From: Ustulina deusta
Taxonomy: Eukaryota; Ascomycota; Sordariomycetes; Xylariales; Xylariaceae
Length of the DNA: 64,000 nucleotides
Assembly (NCBI GenBank): GCA_023159155.1
Contig: JAJNNX010000037.1
Span: forward strand, 186,001-250,000
Direction: 5' to 3'
Shown: one piece after another, positions 11,996 through 23,489 of the stretch
How positions within the stretch are numbered: the first letter of the stretch is position 1
How the letters are laid out: each line of letters opens with the position of its first letter
Translations under genes and position numbers: made by a program
Notes under the pieces: generated by a model
The model's input: only the letters and a program-made list of their open reading frames with translations
What the model was told of the DNA's origin: nothing
Database searches by the model: none

Positions 11996-13915
11996 TCAGA
12001 CGATAGTAACCAATTCGCTCGTTGGAGGCTCAAAAACTTTCTTACGGGCACCCCAGTAACAGCCAATCCTTTCAAACGCCCCTGGGACCCTAATTGAAGG
12101 TTTCAGCACTAGACCGTGGTTACTGTAGAACCAGCTTCGTTCTTCGCGAGTTGTGATCAGTTTCAGAGGTGTTATCAGCAGTGGAACGTCAGCAGTGTCG
12201 AAAATTGCGCTCACATCCCTTTTCGTAGGGTCCGCGCTGTACAAAAAGCCGTGCAGCTGACCTCGGATCATCTTTGGCGCCGACCTCAGTTTAACTTCTA
12301 CGGTCGGCCCTCGAAGAGATATATATCCGTCTAGGACACGTCCAAATGGATCATCTTTATTCTGCAGAGTCGTGGCGAAGCCTTCGAGCTTACAGACCGT
12401 ATTATAACCGGCTAATGGTTCCACCCATTCTACCTGTCCTTTGATCGACGCCCACGAAAAACTCGGCGCAACATATATGCTCGGCCGCGTGGTGGGTGTT
12501 GGCATCGGCACGAGACCGCCATGTAAATCCATCTGTGCCTTTACCCTCCATAGCAAATTCGAATCCAAGCTATCCGCCAACAATCCTGCAATGTAGCCCC
12601 CTTTAGAACCGTGATCCCGCGCCACAGCTGACACAGCAGGGAGGACATCCTCGGCATATGTTAAACTGCGCGACGTGTACTGCTTGATTAGATCCTCCCA
12701 GGTTGAGCTGCGGTAGACTTCCTTGTCATACTTTGAATCCGGATAAGTGTTGTACTCGCCACATTCACACCAGAGTGATTTCTCACACTCGAATACCACC
12801 TCAGTCTTTAGGAAATGCAATACGCGCTGGGATAACAGCCGCTCCTGGAACGCCCATGCTCGTTGGAAGAGCGGTGTATGATGAGAAGGCTGCCTATTGA
12901 TGCCTTGGTGTGATGCTTCGAGTGCTCCACAGTCGCGCGCGTACAGCGCAGTCCCCATAGGGAGCCGTTCCGACAAGGGGAGTTCGATATCGGTGTTTCT
13001 ATCTGTCAAAAATCCCTCACTGAAAGATGACGATCTCGCTGCGGATATAGTAAGCTGCGCCCCAGCGTACACATCCGCCATCTTAGTAGCTTGCCGAAGC
13101 CAGTCATCCTGATCGTCTTGGACGATACAAAACGAATCGATCCAGATATATCGGTAAGACAACCACCGGGCAACGGTGAAGGCATCCTGGAAGTTGCGTG
13201 AGAGCTGCGCAAAATCTATGCGTCGGCACATCTCAGCTTTGTTAGACTGCAGGGTCCGATACGGGATGGTTCCTCCCCAGCAGTGTGATAGAGCGACATA
13301 TGGTTCTTTGATCTTTGACGTGTCCTCGAGCAACAGCGCATTTAGATCGTTGCTGCGGGGTCCCAGATCTACAAGTCGATCCGGTACGTATATCTGCTGC
13401 ACCCGGCTGTGCAGATGCTTGGCTCTACACTCTTGTATCTGTCTTGTAATTGAAAACCAAGTCGGGGAGGAGATCGGCGAAGGGTTGACTGCTGGGAGCC
13501 AAGGAATCGTCTCAAGACCCTCATCGGCGCCAAATGTGAACACACCCTTTTCTCTATCGCCACTCGGTTGTGCTCCTTGTCTTGTCAGTCTTGTATCTTT
13601 GCTGGCGAATTTTGACTCCCTGACCAGCGCGAACGCAGAGTCGAGGTGCGCCTTTCCAGCCCCTTCCCCCGGCCGTCCGTAGCGTACACGAAACATTTCG
13701 TTTCTCCAGTACCCGAGGCGGATGTTGATCGGTCGCGGATCAGCCACTGTTTCCCGGCCCGTGGGGAACTGCAACATCCCGTGCCATATTGCTGCACACA
13801 GAAGACAGCGAGCAGCACTCGCACTAAGCTCGGTAGTAGTGCGGTAGAGGGTTACCTCGGACTGAATCCTCCAGGATTCAATGTAGCCTCTGTCGTCGCA
13901 CGTTGTGCACCTCAT
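11996..13915 (-). CDS. Heterokaryon incompatibility (HET) domain protein 1
   Basis: Single-exon gene of 639 aa. The N-terminus carries spaced Cys pairs (CTTC at 3-6, CLLC at 37-40) often seen in this HET subclass. The HET core begins at about 206 with YVALSHCWGG and continues through YIWIDSFCIVQDDQDDWLRQATKMADVY (split here: YIWIDSFCIVQD about 257-268, ATKMADVYAGA about 276-286), then ISAARSSSFSEGFL. Downstream, AWAFQERLLSQRVLHF (about 354-369) is the conserved W-x-x-QE-R-L-L segment. HET proteins mediate vegetative incompatibility and regulated cell death after fusion of unlike hyphae; most family members are of unknown trigger. No second domain (NACHT, ankyrin) is visible. The long plus-strand open frame at 13176-13682 is antisense shadow. 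Confidence 0.92.
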   Translation of the reverse strand: MRCTTCDDRGYIESWRIQSEVTLYRTTTELSASAARCLLCAAIWHGMLQFPTGRETVADPRPINIRLGYWRNEMFRVRYGRPGEGAGKAHLDSAFALVRESKFASKDTRLTRQGAQPSGDREKGVFTFGADEGLETIPWLPAVNPSPISSPTWFSITRQIQECRAKHLHSRVQQIYVPDRLVDLGPRSNDLNALLLEDTSKIKEPYVALSHCWGGTIPYRTLQSNKAEMCRRIDFAQLSRNFQDAFTVARWLSYRYIWIDSFCIVQDDQDDWLRQATKMADVYAGAQLTISAARSSSFSEGFLTDRNTDIELPLSERLPMGTALYARDCGALEASHQGINRQPSHHTPLFQRAWAFQERLLSQRVLHFLKTEVVFECEKSLWCECGEYNTYPDSKYDKEVYRSSTWEDLIKQYTSRSLTYAEDVLPAVSAVARDHGSKGGYIAGLLADSLDSNLLWRVKAQMDLHGGLVPMPTPTTRPSIYVAPSFSWASIKGQVEWVEPLAGYNTVCKLEGFATTLQNKDDPFGRVLDGYISLRGPTVEVKLRSAPKMIRGQLHGFLYSADPTKRDVSAIFDTADVPLLITPLKLITTREERSWFYSNHGLVLKPSIRVPGAFERIGCYWGARKKVFEPPTSELVTIV

Positions 13916-14657
13916 CCTGGCATCGGCGAAGAGCGGAGTCGGAGTCGGTTCTGGTAAGCTGGCCGCCTAAAGGCTATTTTAGCGCATCAACAGATCATCG
14001 GGATAGGTACTTATTCCCAAGGAGTCGGGGATCTGGGTGTCAGGGCTGTTACAGAATCCGCCTTCGTCGTAGTCACAGGACGGAGAATACGCAGCTAAGC
14101 ACTGAAAGATCGCTATAGGGTGTTAGGTTCTCATATACTCCAATACGCCGAAGGATGAACATCTTTCTGTCTGGTATATCATGCAGCAGTGGTCTGTCAG
14201 TGCAGGAGCTGAAACCCGTAATTGTCATCGGTGGCTACATCTCGCAGCTCATTGGTGGCTGGCTAATCTGCCTACACTAATCCTATCCTTGGGATGTCAG
14301 CTCAATCTGGATTAAGTAGAATGCCTCTGATCCTGGTTGTCACTAACCTACGGTGGCTGAAATAAACCGCGAAGATACTCCCGCCTCAACCCGGTCTACG
14401 ATATTAGGTATATTGAAATGAATTTCGGATTATCAACTACACGCTAACTAGTCTTAAATGGGCACTCTAGCCTTATTGGAGATGATTAACTATTAATTTG
14501 TCTTGAACCTACAGCGACCTAAATGTACTCTGCTTACATACGAGATCGCTATCAAACGACTTCCCCTCATGGCAAGGAAAGAGCACTAATTAACAAGGAG
14601 ATGCAGATGTTACAAAGCGCAAGATCACAGCCCTAGGGCTCACCTATTTCGTTTATG
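13916..14657. other. Intergenic between HET gene 1 and S41-type gene
   Basis: Upstream region of HET gene 1 and 3' side of the protease-like gene. No gene was recognised. Confidence 0.5.
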
Positions 14658-17600
14658 CTAGCTGAGTAGTGCGCGTGTCCCGCCTACACCAACAGCCTCA
14701 TCTTCCACCGGGAAGAGCTTGCAAAAGCCAGTTGGAATCAGAAATAGGTTGGCATTTTCAGAATATCCCGTGATATGGCAAGTCCCGCCACCGCATGGTC
14801 TCCCTTCTCCCCCATTACACCTGGGTACGCATGTGGGGAAAAACCTGGAATCTGAAGCGAATCGTTGAATCGGGGCACATATGAGCCCAGGGTCGGGACA
14901 GGCGAAGCCGGGGTAACAACAGCCGGTATTGAGGACAGGGCAGTCAATAAATGTAACTTGAAGTCGGGTGTGCTTCTGGTCGGTAAGATCGCCAGAAAGT
15001 TCTTCGGTGATTTCACCTGGATCAACGAGAGGTGTAGCGTTCTCATTGTTGGGGATGTATTTTGTCGGGTCGAACGATTCGAGTGGCGAAGACTGAGAGC
15101 TGGTGGAATCCGAGGGAAGGATTCCCGTGGAGCCGGCAACACATAGGGGAGGATCGGTAGACATGGCGTTTGCCGCGAAGGTCCACAGCGCTGTGTAATT
15201 CAAAATGGTCTGCGGCGTGTAGTAGATGCGACAGTCCGCTGCTTCGTACACGAACTGAAGGGGAGTGGTTTCGCCTTGACGGACTTGGTCTCGCAGATTG
15301 ACGCCGCCATCAAGGACGAACACGTCTAATGCTTCGGTGCGGTTAGGTAGGAAATTAGCATCAGGAGAAGGCCCTAGGATCTCTTGAGTGACTTCAATGT
15401 TGTTATCTAGTATGGATGTTGGCATTAGTCGGGCGCCCCGGGTATTCCCAACTCCTTGCATTGGCCCTGGAACCGGTCGACCGCCCACAGTTACTACCCG
15501 GACTCCTGCTTCGTGGTGCATCATCTCAACGAAGAGGGCGCACGATGAGCCGCAAACGCCATCGGTAAGCTACAATATTGAATGTGTCAGGCGCACTGTA
15601 ATAACAGGGCAGTTAATATCAGATCGGCTTACAATTATAATATCCTCAGCTACCCATGGTGGCGTGAGTGTAGTGTTGGTAGCTGAATCTAGGTTGAAGT
15701 TACCATCTTGGATAGAATTCTCGACGAAAACTGTGCTCGAAAGATTAAATCGTTGCTGTTATATTTTTGTTAGATATTTGTACGGCGGAGTCACAGAAAC
15801 TTCATCTTTCTGCTCAATCTCCGGTTGCCAATCACCTCTAGCAATAATGACCATTCATGTCCGTCAAAGGGGTGTGATAAAAGCGTGACTTACGGTGCTT
15901 GTAACGGCGTTATTTCCTGAGGCAATTGGTCCAAAAAAAATCACCCCACGACGTGAAGTTCGACCCCGTTTTGGCGCTAAGACGAGCACTTGACACCCAT
16001 TCATCCACTACAAAGATCGGATAATCAGGATCTGTCGTCTCAAGCTGATCAAAATACTGCGTCAACGTCCGGCCCATAACCTCGGCGGGACCACTAGCAC
16101 GCATTTGGGAACCAGCAAACGGCTCGATATTCGGAAAGAATCGTCTGAAAGTGTCGAGCGCAAGAAGAACTTGGCCGCCTGTATTCTGTTGAAGGTCAAT
16201 CACGACTTTCTGTAAGCCAGCCTGTTTGCCCCTTGAAATGAATTCGTCAACCGTCTGTTGTGTTGTCTGGAGAGCAGAGCCGAATTCGTCGAAGCTAGGG
16301 ATACTGAGGACTGCGAGAGAAGACGAATTGATGAAGTACCCTGCGGCGAGGTGATAACCTTGGTCAATTTTACATAACTAGGTTCAAATGAGTAAGAAGA
16401 ACTCACCAGAAACGAAGCCCCCACCAAATGATCCAAGGTCTGCCTGTGCTACGTCTGGTGTTTTGGGATATGCTATCGAGTTCCAGGAGACAGTGGTGGG
16501 CACTGGAGGAAATGTTTCTACTGGGGCTGATATCGCTGCTTGATCACTGTCGGTTGTGACTGTAACACTGGATTCTGCGCCGAGGTCGAAGGAGGCGGGG
16601 AAGAAGCCCAAGACGAAAAAGTTATAGAAGTCACCGCCTGTCTCTAGGGGCCCGGTAGGACCTTGACTCCAGTATACACCCAAATTGCTTCTAGTAATAC
16701 TTGTGCCATTCTCAAATTCGAGGGTCATCGTGTCGCCGAAATAGAACGGTGCCGTCCCTCTGAACACGTTGAGTAGTCCTTGGATATCTTGAGCGAAACT
16801 GAACATCACTACAACATTCCGAGTTAGTAAATGCCGTTTTAAGAGCGATTTATAAGATTTTTGAAGCTGTCGTAAACTTCTAGTATGTGGCTCTCAACTT
16901 GAAAAGAAAATCACTCTAAGAGTTGCCAAACAAGAAGAAAATTGCCCCAAGAAGTAATTCGAGACTACTCACGCTGGTTCCAGTCAGTGTGTGGTTCGAC
17001 CGCGCCGGAGCTTTGGTTAGCTGCAAAGCTCTCTAGATATGAGGTTGCATCTTGACCGTTAATTAATTTGATCGCCGATGGTTGGAAAATTGTAAATGAG
17101 CTGCTCTCGACGACATCGTCTTCACTTTCGTTAGTTACACTTCAAATTCTTATGGACTCAAGATACCTGCCTAGAATATATACTTTGGGGGTTTGTAAAC
17201 CATCCATAGACAAGGAGACTATATCAAAGGGGCTAGCAAAAGTAAAAGCGGTCAAAATTCCAGCAGAGAGATACAGATGGCTGTCGTGAGCAGCCATGAT
17301 CAGTCGCTGCAATGCGACCTCGAACTCGTATTGATTGGCAAAAGAATTAGATGCTGCGGCATCCTGGATCAGCTGAAGCCCATTGCGAAGGTCCACGCTT
17401 GGTTGTTGATAACCCGACGGGGGGTTCTTCAAAAGATCAACCGTTGATTGGAAGTCTAGGGTATCGTTGTAATACTTGATGAGCCGTACAGCAACAGCCG
17501 GATTGAAGGGGACACTGGTCAAACACTCATACACCAGGCTAGCTTCAAATATGAAGGACTCTATAATGTCTCAGAAAGCATGCCGAGGTTCTAATTCAGG

Positions 17601-17913
17601 TGTTTAACATACCATCGGGATCATTCACTTTAAAATTAAATGTCAGTATTACCATTTTTTTGGGGGGGGGACTGTGAAAAGGACCTTTGGGAGTATGCAA
17701 GCTTCGAACGAAGATGAACTGAGTACGATAGAACATAATAATAAATGAAGGGAAATGGACAGCTTGAGATCACTCACCAATTATCCCGCAAGCCGGTCGT
17801 ATTGGGAGCGAAGCATCATTAGTTACAGATGGAGCAACTGGAACACCTGCCACAACCTGTGCTCTCACTGAGAACACTAACAGCAGAGACCCGCACTGCT
17901 TCCAAAAGCGCAT
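14658..17913 (-). pseudogene. Secreted S41-type (CPAF/tail-specific) protease, with a +1 frameshift
   Basis: Eight exons on the minus strand: 17913-17778, 17627-17613 (tiny, 15 bases, tentative), 17560-17167, 17124-16973, 16808-16407, 16340-15894, 15755-15633, 15569-14658. About 859 aa if the frame is restored. A signal-peptide-like start MRFWKQCGSLLLVFSVRAQ is followed by the PDZ-like N-terminal region and the S41 domain: LINGQDATSYLESFAA, EPHTDWNQLM, VVIDLQQNTGG (about 412), LTDGVCGSSCALF (about 557, with the putative nucleophile Ser) and GVRVVTVGGRP. The C-terminal 150 residues are Cys-rich (CCYPGFACPD, CVPRCNGGEGRPCGGGTC), possibly a binding module. Exon 6 has one base too many for the frame: an 8-T run (plus strand A8 at 15933-15940) should be 7. 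This is either a real inactivating mutation or an assembly error; the rest is intact, so the call 'pseudogene' is provisional. Confidence 0.8.
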
Positions 17914-18603
17914 TTTTAAATGAGTGAATAAGTTGTATGGCGGTACCGGTAAAGACTGGCTAGATTAGGGCTTTGTGTCTTTATATTGCACATCATAGAA
18001 ATGTTCTGCGTCGTGGTGGGTGACGTCTATATCAATCTCATTAAGACCTATGGTGTTTCTAGGACTATGAAACCAGAGCTAATGCCACTACTTGGCCTCG
18101 AATCTATTACCGTTTCCTATAACTCTGAATCTTATTTTCCGTGGAGGCTTGCTGGGGAGAAAGTGAGAAGTGTGACTACGATATGATTTGGAGAATTCAG
18201 CCCTCCTTGGAATTGAATGAAACCAGTTTGAGACGAAGCTAATATTTTGAATGAAACCTAACTCCGATCGAAGGATTGCATAAAAGTTGCTATCACACTT
18301 TGAAACAAGTCAGATTGGCTATGGTGGCATTATACACCTGCACCCCGGAGCTAAAATTAGACCATGTCTATCTGCAGCTATGTAGGAAGGGTGGGGAACT
18401 TAGATCGCTCAGGATCCGATCACCAAGTAGACATATGATTTATGAGGCACGGTTGAGCCGAAAATAGAATCTTTGCGAAAGCGCGATTGATTCCCCAGAT
18501 AAGGCTCGTCGTGCGAGGTTAGTCAAGAATACAATTCATTTGTAGGGACTACTAATTGCCTTAGTTTTAGCAAGTCAAGCGGTTTCATCAGTCATCTATC
18601 GCC
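17914..18603. other. Divergent promoter region (S41-type gene / HET gene 2)
   Basis: A 690-base shared upstream region. Open frames at 17986-18186 and 18276-18467 show no family features. No repeat was recognised. Confidence 0.5.
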
Positions 18604-20734
18604 ATGATGCCTCATCAAGAGAAGATCTACGAGTACAAGCCTTTGCCAGCCGGGCCATCAATTCGACTTTTAAAGATTTCCTCGGCGGCAGGAAGTCCTA
18701 TCACGTGTTCCCTTAAGAGCTTCAAGATTTCTGAAGCACCATGTTACCATGCATTATCATATACCTGGGGCGACCCTTTGGACCAGCGACTGTCGTCCCC
18801 AAACAATTACAGGGTCGTGACCAACCAGCTTGATAGACACGTGGTCGATGAAAATGGGTCAATCATCAGAGTCACGGAGAACCTCCTTGATGCCCTGGAT
18901 GAGTTGGGCGCCAGGCCGGCCAACAACTCATATTCGATCGAAAGTCAATCCTATTGGTGGATTGACGCGATATGCATCAACCAAGACGCCTTGGAAGAGA
19001 AGAATGCACAGGTGGCGATGAGTTAGCTAACCCCCCAATTAAGAATGGGCTACAACTAACACGTTATGATGCATCGTAGTGGGTCGAATATACGAAAAGG
19101 CGGAAAGGGTAGTTATCTGGCTCGGCAAGGAAGATGAACACACAGACGGCGCTCTCAAAGTCCTTTGTGGCCTGGCAGGGCCGAAAGCGGAGTCGAGAAG
19201 GTCTCTTGTCTCTCAGCAAAATTGGAGCAGCGATGGCCATGCAGCCGGTGGTGAATTAATGAAGGCGTCTGGTTTTCTCGGTCTTCATCATATCGATTAT
19301 CAAGACTGGCTTGACTACGCTGCATTTCTTCAGCGAAAATGGTTTTCTCGCACATGGGTTATACAGGAAAAATTCTTTGCCGCAGACACAGAAACCCGCT
19401 GTGGAAAACGTAGTATTCCTTGGGCAGAGATCTCGAAATCATCAGAGTTATTAATGCAGACTCGTATGAACATCCTACTCAAGGCGTACGTCGACTACAC
19501 TTTGAGCGGCGCCATTTACAATGCCAGCACCGCTGTTGGACAACTACCTAACAATCGGCTTGATAATCCACAAATTTTCGGTATATTGCGCAGAGAAAGC
19601 ATCCAAAATATAAGGCTCGATGAGCTATTATACTGGACAAAAACGTTCGATGCAGCCGACGAAAAAGATCATATATATGGAATTAGGGATATTTGGGAAG
19701 ACTGTCGGCGAGCTTCGGGGGCCAGACTCAGTATACGGACTGACTATCGTAGAGAGACTAGCGAGGTGTACTCCGAGGCCACAATCTTAGCGATCTGCGA
19801 ATCTCGAAGGCTCGATATTCTTGGTTTGGTTGAAGATTCGATATCCAGGAAACGTCAGGATTTAGCAACGTGGATACCAGATTATAGCTCTGGACCAATG
19901 ATGTATCCTTTGGTTTTGACTTTGAGTCAATCTGTAACACCCCCAACCTGGTGTGCAAGTCGAGGCCTAGCATTCAATGCCCCAAAGATAGTAGATGGTA
20001 ATGGACTTGCAGTTGACGGTGTTGAATTTGACGAGATAGTGCAGGTTGGTCCCAGTTACGTTGAAATAATGAATCGCTTTCAACTAGATTCATTGTTACA
20101 ACTTCTCGCCAATTATCCCCATCAACACTACCCTTCTAACGAACCGTGTTGTGATGCATTTTCGAGGACGTTGATCAAGAGCACATTCCGCGAACGGCCA
20201 GCGAGTCAGCAAGCGTGTGAGGCCTTTTCGGGTTTTATTATGAAGCGAATTCAAGAATTTGATGAGCACATTTCCAACTTGATTGGGAGAAGGCGAATGA
20301 ACGAAGCAAGAGCCTTTTCCGAACGGCTGGACAACCTGAAGCAGACCCTTGACGATCTCTCTTCCCGGTTCCATGAACAAAATGTTGTCCCATCCGCTCT
20401 GGAGATCTCCCGTCTGATCTCAATAGCGGAGGATGAAGGCTCGACGGACGAACAAGTGCTAGAGGATCAACGCAAGGGCATGGAAGAAAGCTTTCGAATA
20501 GCGTACATTGGACGAAGAATATTTGTAACAAAGCGAGGTTTCTTCGGTATCACCTCCGAATCAGTCAAAATGGGAGATACGGTTTGGATTTTGGCAGGAG
20601 CAGGAACACCATTTGTTTTGAGGAATATAGGTCAGAGGAAATCGAGAGTTGTCGGCGAAGGATATGTAGATGGATTGATGCAAGGTGAAGCTATCGTTGG
20701 AGGTGTCGCGACTGAGCAGATTTTCTTAGTTTAG
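18604..20734 (+). CDS. HET domain protein 2
   Basis: Two exons, 18604-19021 and 19080-20734, 690 aa; the 58-base intron (GTTAGC donor, CGTAG acceptor) is in phase 1. The HET domain starts near residue 48 with YHALSYTWGDP. It continues with ENLLDALDEL, YWWIDAICINQDALEEKNAQV (split: WWIDAICINQD about 119-129), GRIYEKAERVVIWLG and, later, RKWFSRTWVIQEKFFA. The segment LLYWTKTFDAADEKDHIYGI matches the usual D-x-R-D-x-I-Y-G region. The C-terminal block (GRRIFVTKRGFFGI, GDTVWILAGAGTPFVLR) is the typical HET-associated tail. It shares its promoter region with the S41-type gene. It probably acts as a cell-death or recognition factor; the specific partner is unknown. Confidence 0.93.
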
Positions 20735-22133
20735 GGGTTGTGTTACTTTCTCACGTGCCTACCTATAGGGGAGGATCCCATTTTAGGTCACTGTGGTACA
20801 TGAGTTGTGTAAGTGTTGTAGTTCTTGTATTTGACGGCTAACCCAACATTGCCCTGCCAAAACACTTCAGTTCTAGCCTTTTTTGGTTGTACTCTGTTAG
20901 AATAAAATTAATGTTAAAAAATAAAACAATGTTACAACAATGTTATAATAATGTTAGAATTAAAAAAGAAGGACTGTTCGAATATTATAACAAAAAAATA
21001 GCAGTTGCAGGTCTATATAGTGATTATTTTGGCTGGGACGCAATGGCCAGTCAGAATATTGCCCTAACACTTAGGTACAACACATGTAACACTATACCAA
21101 AAAATCTAGCAGAGTGACCTGAAAAAAACGTCAGTTCCACCATGCCCCCAAAAGGGGTCCGCACCCGTAGGTAGTCTACAGCATATTTGCAGGTTCTCAG
21201 TTTCCTGGCGACCCCCCGAAGTTTAGGCTTGGGAGGAAAAGACTGGTCGTCGTGCCCCTTACGGCTAGATACTACGTTGATATTCTGACACTAGGACATC
21301 CGTTACAATAGCGCTATCCCGCCCATGAGCTTAGGAGCAGAGCACCCCTGAGCTCAATTCATTCGCTTCGATGATGAGTGCGCAAAGAAAATAAAAATAA
21401 AATACAAGAAACCAACGACGTGCCATGTTCACCTATTTCAAGATAGTAATGTATGAATCTGCAACCTTTCTCCTAAACCAGAGTAAAATCTCGGTTGACG
21501 TGCGTTACATCGGGCAATAAGCGTTCTAAGTATTGTGCTGACGGCGTGTTGGCGATGGCCGAATTCCGATTGGTCCATCCGAGCTGGCATACCAGAAGCG
21601 TGCGATCCCCTATCGAGCCCGCAGGCTGCACCACCATGCCCGCACCTACGACTACTGAAGTGGACAACTGTAATTAACATCATTCATCCCATGGTGTGTT
21701 GCGTTGCCCCTATACTAAGAGATAGGCCGAACCTGCACTTCCTAGTATATTTATTGCTCTTTTCTCTTGGGGAATCGGACGGTCAAGTAAAGAAGTCAAT
21801 AATTTTGAATTCATTCGCAATGCTAGCTAAAAGGGGTAGGGCTCCTCTTCTTCCTCATGAAAATCGACGCCTATGGTGTTTCTATCCTCCATGAGTAAAG
21901 CCACCAAGTGGCTTATGCATATACTAAGCCTCCGTGATCCATTCACACTACTTCACTACATGCTACCATTAAAAGTGCAGCTTGGTGACGCAAGGAGGCG
22001 GGGTGCTCTCACCTCTCTGGCTACTGCAGCTGTTAGGTCTGGACTGTCATCTCCCCGCCTTGTTTTTACAATATTCATTCCCCGAGCACCAACCTCCTAT
22101 TCTGCGTCTTGAACTATCGGGCCTTAGTTGAAT
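20735..22133. other. Intergenic with a small AT-rich patch
   Basis: AT-rich patch at about 20890-21000 with repeated AATGTTA-type words, possibly a decayed transposon end. The rest (21100-22130) holds no recognised gene; overlapping open frames at 21438-21894 on both strands look like chance. Confidence 0.45.
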
Positions 22134-23259
22134 ATGGCCTTCAACATTGCCATAGCTTTCGGAAGCCTCGCTTCGATATGGGTCTTCCTTCGCAGCCACC
22201 GTTCTCTCACTGACTCAAGATGATATGGAACCGCCCGTCGTTGCGACTACGGTCCCTTTCCTAGGACCCTTGGTCGGCATGATCAGAGGGAAAGCTCAAT
22301 ATTATGTTGCGCTCAGGTGGGCCGGTTCTTTCCAACTGGTTTGCAACCCTGTTTCTTGGAGCTTCACTGACGCCGGAAAATGTAAAGGGACAGGTTCAAT
22401 CTTCCGTTGTATACCCTTCGCCTACCCTTTTCCCGAATTTACGTCCTGAATTCCCCGGAACTGATTCCTTCCGTGCAAAAGCAATGGCGTACTTTAAGCT
22501 TCGCACCATTCGCGGCAGGTGCCGGGAAAATCCTTGGAATGAGCAAGCAGTCGGTCCATCTGATGCAACAAGGGCTTACAGATGACGATGGGTTTGGTAC
22601 GGGTTCAGCGCATTACACCTATCCTCGGGCCAGGTGAGGACCTCGATACTATCAACAGGAGATCAATCGAACTCTTTCTAGACGAGCTTCGGAAGTTAGC
22701 TGCAAATGGAAAGACCAGACTCGGTTTGTGGGAATGGACACAGCAGTCGATTCTCACAGCTACCTCCAAATCTATATATGGGCCTCAAAATCCATTCCGA
22801 GACCCAGAGACCCAGAAGGCTTGGAGGTAAGTCAAGTTACCCCCTTTCAAGATTGCTGAAGTGACACACCGCCTTTAATGAAAGCGGCCTAGAATTTTCG
22901 AGGCCAGCTTCCTGAATCTTGCCAGGTTTTCTCCAAGAGTGTTACGAGCACGAGAGGCCTGTGCTGCGGCCATGATTAAATACATGGAGAAGGACGGACA
23001 TAAATCCGCGTCCGGCCTTGTGCGAGCACGTCACGACCACCACAGGTATGTCGTCCCTTTCTACTTGCTAAAGCCGGTGTTCCGCAAGAATGCCGCTTTA
23101 AGTCATCTCGTCGAGTTCCTCGCCGCACTATTCACGCTATCCTAAAACAGGTATGAGTATAACTTTACACTCGAAGATGTTGCCCGTGGAGAGCTCGGAA
23201 ACACCTTCGCTGTGCTAGGAAATACAACGCCTTGTGCATATAGAATGGCCTCCTGCTAG
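22134..23259 (+). pseudogene. Truncated cytochrome P450 (CYP7/CYP8-like)
   Basis: Remains of a P450 gene with recognisable introns at 22317-22393, 22827-22892 and 23046-23150. Readable parts: a hydrophobic N-terminus from ATG 22134; EPPVVATTVPFLGPLVGM (Pro-rich hinge and start of the fold); LYTLRLPFSRIYVLNSPELI; QWRTLSFAPFAA; ITPILGPGEDLDTINRRSIE; and FTLEDVARGELGNTFAVLGNT near the I-helix. Lesions: a frame change with stop at about 22209-22214, a one-base frameshift at about 22580-22600, and loss of everything after the I-helix start, including the ExxR and heme-binding Cys regions, with a stop at 23257-23259. The copia element begins 52 bases later. Family placement (prostacyclin synthase/sterol 7-hydroxylase-like fungal P450s) is by overall resemblance. 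Confidence 0.8.
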
Positions 23260-23305
23260 CGGTACATGCAGCTCGACAAATGATTCCATCCGCATACCGA
23301 CCGAC

Positions 23306-23310
23306 CAACC
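23306..23310 (+). repeat. Target-site duplication, left (CAACC)
   Basis: The five bases before the left LTR, CAACC, match CAACT at 28956-28960 after the right LTR except for one transition, as expected for a 5-bp duplication later hit by C-to-T change. Confidence 0.7.
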
Positions 23311-23472
23311 TATTAAAAGTGAACTATATCAAGGAGTCATTTCATGTACTATATAAGATCAAGGGCATAAAAGGCACAGTTATCACTGTTTATATATATA
23401 TTAAGGTTTTCCTACTTTTTATTATAATATAGATAAGCTAAATATAACACTTATATACCAATTATTTTACTA
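23311..23472 (+). repeat. Left LTR (162 bp)
   Basis: It begins TATTAAAAGTGAAC and ends ATTTTACTA; the original ends were probably TG...CA. By my alignment it differs from the right LTR at about 26 of 162 positions, all transitions. It is visibly less AT-rich than the interior. Confidence 0.88.
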
Positions 23473-23489
23473 GGTTATAAGCCTAGAGA
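23473..23489 (+). other. Candidate primer-binding site (half initiator tRNA-Met type)
   Basis: GGTTATAAGCCTAGAG directly follows the LTR. GGTTATGAGCC would be complementary to the anticodon-loop region of initiator tRNA-Met (CTCATAACC); one G-to-A change explains the difference. Drosophila copia and relatives prime from a 5' half of this tRNA. Confidence 0.6.

Noticed and set aside
13176..13682. 168-codon plus-strand frame inside HET gene 1
   Set aside because: Antisense to a clear HET coding region, no family features.
15388..15888. 166-codon plus-strand frame
   Set aside because: Antisense to exons 7 and 8 of the S41-type gene.
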